Source of the DNA: Piper betle
Taxonomy: Eukaryota > Streptophyta > Magnoliopsida > Piperales > Piperaceae
Assembly: GCA_033002965.1 (NCBI GenBank)
Contig: JAURVB010000685.1
Location: 101,112-165,111, forward strand
Direction: 5' to 3'
DNA length: 64,000 nt
Part shown: piece after piece, positions 60,522 to 64,000 of the stretch
How positions within the stretch are numbered: position 1 is the stretch's first letter
How the letters are laid out: each line of letters starts with the position of its first letter
Notes under the pieces: model-generated
The model's database searches: none
What the model was told of the DNA's origin: nothing
Seen by the model: only the letters and a program-made list of their open reading frames with translations
Made by a program: the position numbers and the translations under genes

Positions 60522-60811
60522 CTCGGCTAGAGCTCCACATCTACGCCGTCGACGCTCACGGCGAAGGCCGGTGCCCACCACGGCGAGAACCCGACCGCGA
60601 TGCGGCCGACACTCTCGCTCCGGAAGAGGAACGACCCGCCGGAGGAGGTCTCCACCAGGCGGTTGTGGGCCGAGGCGTCGAGGAGGACGTCGGTGGCGCG
60701 AACTTCGGAGCGGCAGAAGCCGAGGCGTACCTCGAGGTGGGGCTCCTCCCGGGACCATGGCCGGAGAATGCACTTGAGCCTCCGGCGGACGGCGTTGGCC
60801 GGCGACCACAC
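60522..60811 (-). pseudogene. VPS13: VPS13-like: first exon (chorein N-terminus), no ATG
   Basis: GC-rich. Reads A-V-R-R-R-L-K-C-I-L-R-P-W, E-E-P-H-L-E-V-R-L-G-F, V-L-L-D-A-S-A-H-N-R-L, W-W-A-P-A-F-A-V-S-V-D-G-V-D-V-E-L, the hydrophobic chorein start of VPS13. Relatives begin with M a few residues before the R-R-R. Here the only candidate in frame is GTG at 60811, and no ATG occurs in this frame back to a stop near 60943. After D-V-E-L comes TAG (60529-60527), and two codons later a good donor (AG|GTATGG, exon end 60522). In relatives the frame stays open here. An ATG at 60864 exists only in another frame. Confidence 0.78.
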
Positions 60812-61577
60812 GGGGGAAGAACGGGTTTGGGAGAGAATGGGGGTGAGGCGGTGGAGGCCGCCATGGGAGTGGGGAGAGCTGCTTGCTGGGCAAGAAATTG
60901 GGTTTGGGGGAGAAGATAGTGAGGGACTTAGTGATCATGGGCTTTGAGAAGCCCAATCCATTGACCACCGTATAAAATAATAAAGGCCGACGCAACCCAA
61001 AAAAATATTGATTATGACATATATTAAAAGCCGGGGTTGTGACATTCTTTTTGTCCGGAGGACATCGTATATTATTCACAAATAAGAATACCTTCGCAAA
61101 CTAACATGTATTATAAAATCAACTTATGTTAAAAAAATTTAAATTTAAAATTGAATAGAAAGATATTGGTTTTTAAAAAAATATAAATTTAAATAATTTA
61201 TTCTTAATTGATTTTACTTTCATATTTTAAAATTTTCCAATGATACACCTAAAACACGTCCCTCTCTCATCACGTGCTAAACTTTTCATGAAAATTTGTA
61301 AATCAACCTATTTTTAAATATACAGACATTCATACTATTCAAAATAATACAAAATGACAAGAATTTATTTTATAAAAACGTAACATAAATCTTGAGCCGA
61401 AGGCAAAAACATTTCCACGTTCAAGCTTTGTATAGAAAGGAAATAAAGCAGAAAATGTATAGTTCAAGTAGCAATTCATAGCAATGAGGGATGGAATACC
61501 ATATGAATGAGTTTCAGTAGACCCGGGAAAAGGAAATCATTTGTTAAATGCATTAGAGTTCATACTTGGTAGTAGTT
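60812..61577. other. 5' flank of the VPS13-like locus
   Basis: GC-rich to about 60940, then AT-rich. No gene or element ends recognised. A long frame read through 60483-61079 on the minus strand is the wrong frame over exon 1 and flank. Confidence 0.5.
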
Positions 61578-61979
61578 TGTTATGAATATGGTTAGTATTA
61601 TTAGTAGAAGGGTAGTATTGTTAGTAAGGTTGTTAGTAGGGGTAATTGAATAGGGGTGTTTGGGTAATTTCACTAGGAAAGATGCCTACAAAAGTGGGTT
61701 GTAACAGAATTGTGTAACAACTTTGTTTTGAAAATCAAATTCACCCTCTTGGAGATTGGTCCACCCCTTCCCACCTTTCTTGGAACCCAAGGAACCAGGG
61801 CGTCCTGGTTCTTCTCCCTTGGTTGCTGAAATTGCAGCCCTTTTTCCATCTTTCTTGCTGTTGATCTTCATCCCTCTCTTCCAGGAAGTTCGCCCTCAAG
61901 ATGGCACCAGCAAAGCAAAGTTCCAAGCCTTCCAAGGGCAAGGAATTAGTTGTGGAGCTTGGAGGAGAATTACCTTCCA
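61578..61979 (+). mobile_element. LTR of a truncated retrotransposon
   Basis: Begins TGTTATGAATATGGTTAG and ends CCTTCCA just before a primer site. It has leader phrases of plant LTR elements (GTTGTAACAGAATTGTGTAAC, CTTTGTTTTGAAAATCAAATTC near 61700-61745). No second LTR is seen in the window. Confidence 0.6.
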
Positions 61980-61982
61980 GAT

Positions 61983-61994
61983 TGGTATCAGAGC
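61983..61994 (+). promoter_or_regulatory. Primer binding site (tRNA-iMet)
   Basis: TGGTATCAGAGC followed by AGGTT, one base short of the initiator-tRNA complement; sets a plus orientation for this element. Confidence 0.75.
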
Positions 61995-62206
61995 AGGTTG
62001 AGGGAGGTACGTCTTCTTCACCCCATCTTGATGAATTATCCCAGATTAGGGAAGTTCAAGATCAATTGATTGCTGTCATTACCAATATGTCATCAAAGTT
62101 TGATTTATTACTGCAATTAAGAAGTGATGGGTTGGGAAATAGAGAAGGTATTGGGACAATTCAAGGGAGGGTTCCTGCAATGGGGATGGATAGGGATGAT
62201 CCATTG

Positions 62207-62272
62207 CTGGAATCCCATGTTGGACATCCCCAAGAGGTGCTGGAATCCCATGTTGGACGTCCCCAAGAGGTG
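62207..62272 (+). repeat. 33-bp tandem duplication
   Basis: CTGGAATCCCATGTTGGAC... occurs twice in a row (62207-62239, 62240-62272) with one difference. In the gag-like frame it gives a repeated L-E-S-H-V-G-x-P-Q-E-V. A shorter GTGACCTTGTGA duplication lies at 62371-62412. Confidence 0.9.
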
Positions 62273-62439
62273 TTGTTGACATCAGTTGAGAGGGGGCGAC
62301 ACCATGAGGGGCTGTTGCAGGGTATGGTTGATCAACATCCAGGAGCACATCCAATTTCAGCAGGGATGGGGTGACCTTGTGAAGATGGGTTGCTTGGTAG
62401 GTGACCTTGTGAGGATAGACCTGACCAGCCTAAGGAGCG

Positions 62440-63204
62440 GCGATGGGCTCCCGCTCTTGTCGTGGTGCAGGCCGTGGGGAGGGTTGGCAATGTCAAAGCG
62501 ATGACTGGACGACCGTGACGACAGTCGTCCGGCGGCGAAATCAACGACGCGAGCAGAGGGTAATCGGCGGCGGAATCGACGACGAGCGGCGATTCCAGCA
62601 ATGTGGAGGCCGGGCGACGGCGGGGGCGCTTAGGGCATCACGGCACCACCACGGCGGGGCCCGGCGGCAACGATCGACGGTGGCGGCGACCACGACAAGG
62701 GGGCGGCGTGACATGGACGGGGAAGAAAATGGGTCAGGTTTGATTGATGGCAATATTGTAAATAAGACTTGACTCGCTCATGTCTCGAGTCAATAATAAT
62801 AACTAACTAGGAATAAATCTTTAAAAAAAATCCATAAAATCAGAAAAATCCCATAAAATAAAATAAACACTACAACATTATAATGACATTCTATAACTAA
62901 CAACCCACCCAAATTCTCCGTAACGCGTCCTAACGTGGTAAACGGACTAAGCCAATTCCACGATCAACTATATATAAAATAAAAAAATAATTGGCACACT
63001 CTCATATATTCTGATAACTCATTCTTTTCTGTTGCATTCATGATGTTATCATCATATACTTGGGTATGCATGGGACCCTCATGGCTCATACACCCGACCA
63101 GCATCGACTCAGTACACGTATTCTAAACCATACTCGACTTGAACCAACGATCAAACTGATTAGTTCATAAGGATAAAACCCTGACTCAGATCACTGGTTT
63201 TACA
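62440..63204 (-). mobile_element. 3-kb LTR family, truncated copy (5' part of LTR)
   Basis: From the right end TTTTACA (63204) it follows the minus-strand 5' part of the family: TAAAACCCTGACTC (63174-63187), CATATATTCTGATAACTCATTC (63003-63024), AACGCGTCCTAACGTGG, GAGTCAATAATAATAACTAA (62788-62807), and a GC-rich block to about 62440. The remaining two thirds are absent and it abuts the gag-leader fragment without a matching duplication. Confidence 0.82.
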
Positions 63205-64000
63205 TTATGTTTATAATGTGATATATTTTTTTCGAACATGGATCATACAAGTTTATTATTAAATGCAACTGAACAAAGTTAGAGGCAGAAAACAATAGCA
63301 AAAAGTCGATACTGCCAAAGAAGGAGAACATATGAACAGCAGCCATTATCATCAAAGAGCATAGTGACGCATCCGGCGCATGCGCCCATTTTGATAGAAA
63401 AATACCAGAAGAATGGAAACATCCCATATTTGTCGTTATTGTAAGAAAAGAAGTTTGAGAGAACTGAAAGTTATGTAACATACTCGTTTATAGAGGCATA
63501 TTGATGGAAAACATTCCTAAGCTCTAAAATAAAGCAGATATAAAATATGAGCAATTAACCTTTTCATATTTTTTCAATGTAGGTGAGCCAGATGAAGAAC
63601 CTAACTATTGCCAACATTTTACATCTTTGTAGTTTTTATGCAGTCATTTTCAGAGGAACTCACACATTCGACGTCAACGATCATTTTAAAAGTTTCTACA
63701 CATAGATTATATTTTTGTTTGACTTTAGAAAATTTAGAGCACGTTAATCCAAATTGTAAGTGGTTTGATTATGATTATTAATGTGAATGTATAGTCTCTA
63801 AATTCCTTCAAACATATGAGTGACTTTTATCCTTTTTATATGTATGTCATTTTTGAATATTTAATATATCAAATATCAATTTTTATGTGTAAACTTGATT
63901 AATTTTACTGTATATTTATATTTTAAAATTTTCATAAACTATAATATTAGTCTTACAAATATTGAAAACGTTATATTATTGATATAAAATATCGGACACT
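63205..64000. other. AT-rich sequence, no gene seen
   Basis: No supported coding region or element ends. A minus-strand open frame at 63200-63481 has no recognisable motif. Confidence 0.5.

Larger units (their letters stand above)
23373..60811 (-). pseudogene. VPS13: VPS13-like lipid-transfer protein gene, probable unprocessed pseudogene
   Basis: About thirty exon-like blocks on the minus strand follow, in order, the plant VPS13-like proteins of the At3g50380 type (roughly 3,000 residues), as far as I remember them. VPS13 proteins are rod-like bridges that move lipids between membranes at contact sites. The introns are retained, so this is not a retrocopy. Clear in-frame stops lie at 60527-60529, 58568-58570, 56321-56323, 51203-51205, 39082-39084, 30179-30181 and 29893-29895. 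Frame breaks lie near 58836, 58535, 58300, 57795, 51640, 42560, 30480, 28926 and 23485. The first exon lacks an in-frame ATG. A stretch of about 200 residues expected between the blocks ending at 57394 and starting at 56560 was not recognised. The introns have been inflated by insertions at 30741-38503 and 42979-47055. Homology is firm. Loss of function is inferred from the number of lesions. A poor assembly could explain the indels but not seven substitution-type stops. Confidence 0.85.
61901..62374 (+). pseudogene. Gag-leader reading frame crossing LTR and primer site
   Basis: An open frame of 157 codons starting M-A-P-A-K-Q-S-S-K-P-S-K-G-K-E, lysine/serine-rich, then L-D-E-L-S-Q-I-R-E and M-S-S-K-F-D-L-L-L-Q-L, gag-like in composition. 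TGGTATCAGAGCAGGTT, matching the initiator-tRNA primer site, lies inside it at 61983-61999, so the frame begins in the LTR. No capsid or zinc-knuckle domain is reached before truncation. Confidence 0.5.

Noticed and set aside
60483..61079. 198-codon minus-strand frame over the GC-rich exon
   Set aside because: It is the wrong frame: the chorein-like motifs are in the frame of 60811-60527, and this one is proline/arginine-rich without family features.
1..64000. CRISPR array, bacterial operon, phage or integrated virus
   Set aside because: No regularly spaced identical repeats, no ribosome-binding-site-led gene runs, no capsid, movement or envelope genes; the only RT sequences are Ty3/gypsy and LINE.

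Overview
The window is plant nuclear DNA. The evidence is exon-intron genes with GT/AG junctions, gene families found in land plants, dense plant-type retrotransposons (Ty3/gypsy, a TRIM, LINE, CACTA, MULE-like), and initiator-methionine-tRNA primer sites. The only very GC-rich first exon (about 60.5-60.8 kb) followed by AT-rich later exons is a monocot-like pattern. A non-grass monocot is my low-confidence guess; I cannot name the species.

Layout. 1-2.9 kb: decayed Ty3/gypsy pol (+), interrupted by a complete 536-bp TRIM element (-). 2.9-7.0 kb: old LTR-retrotransposon sequence (-) with a TIR element of about 780 bp inside. 7.66-8.81 kb: 3' exons of a proteasome assembly chaperone 2 gene (-), frameshifted. 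9.65-10.27 kb: 3' exons of a DUF789 gene (-), frameshifted. 10.3-22.0 kb: almost pure transposon sequence, with a solo LTR of about 3 kb, LTR fragments and a CACTA end. 22.3-22.6 kb: a small intact reading frame (-) with a TATA box. 23.4-60.8 kb: a very large VPS13-like gene (-). Its exons can be followed in order from the N-terminal chorein segment to the C-terminus, but they carry many frameshifts and in-frame stops. I read it as an unprocessed pseudogene; systematic assembly error would not explain all the stops. Its introns hold a LINE with a solo LTR nested in it (30.7-38.5 kb), a second solo LTR with another solo LTR nested in it (43.0-47.1 kb), a MITE, a SINE-like repeat and a tandem repeat. 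61.5-63.2 kb: an LTR plus gag-leader fragment, abutting another fragment of the 3-kb LTR family.

How it fits together. There is no operon-like or pathway logic here. The recurrent player is one LTR family with LTRs of about 3 kb (sense end-sequences TGTAAAAC...GGTGTTACA). It is seen at least five times, three times as solo LTRs with recognisable 5-bp target duplications. Host genes in the window are largely relics. I saw no CRISPR, no bacterial-type system and no evidence for a novel multi-gene system. The value of the window lies in its well-bounded nested insertions and in the fossil VPS13 locus.
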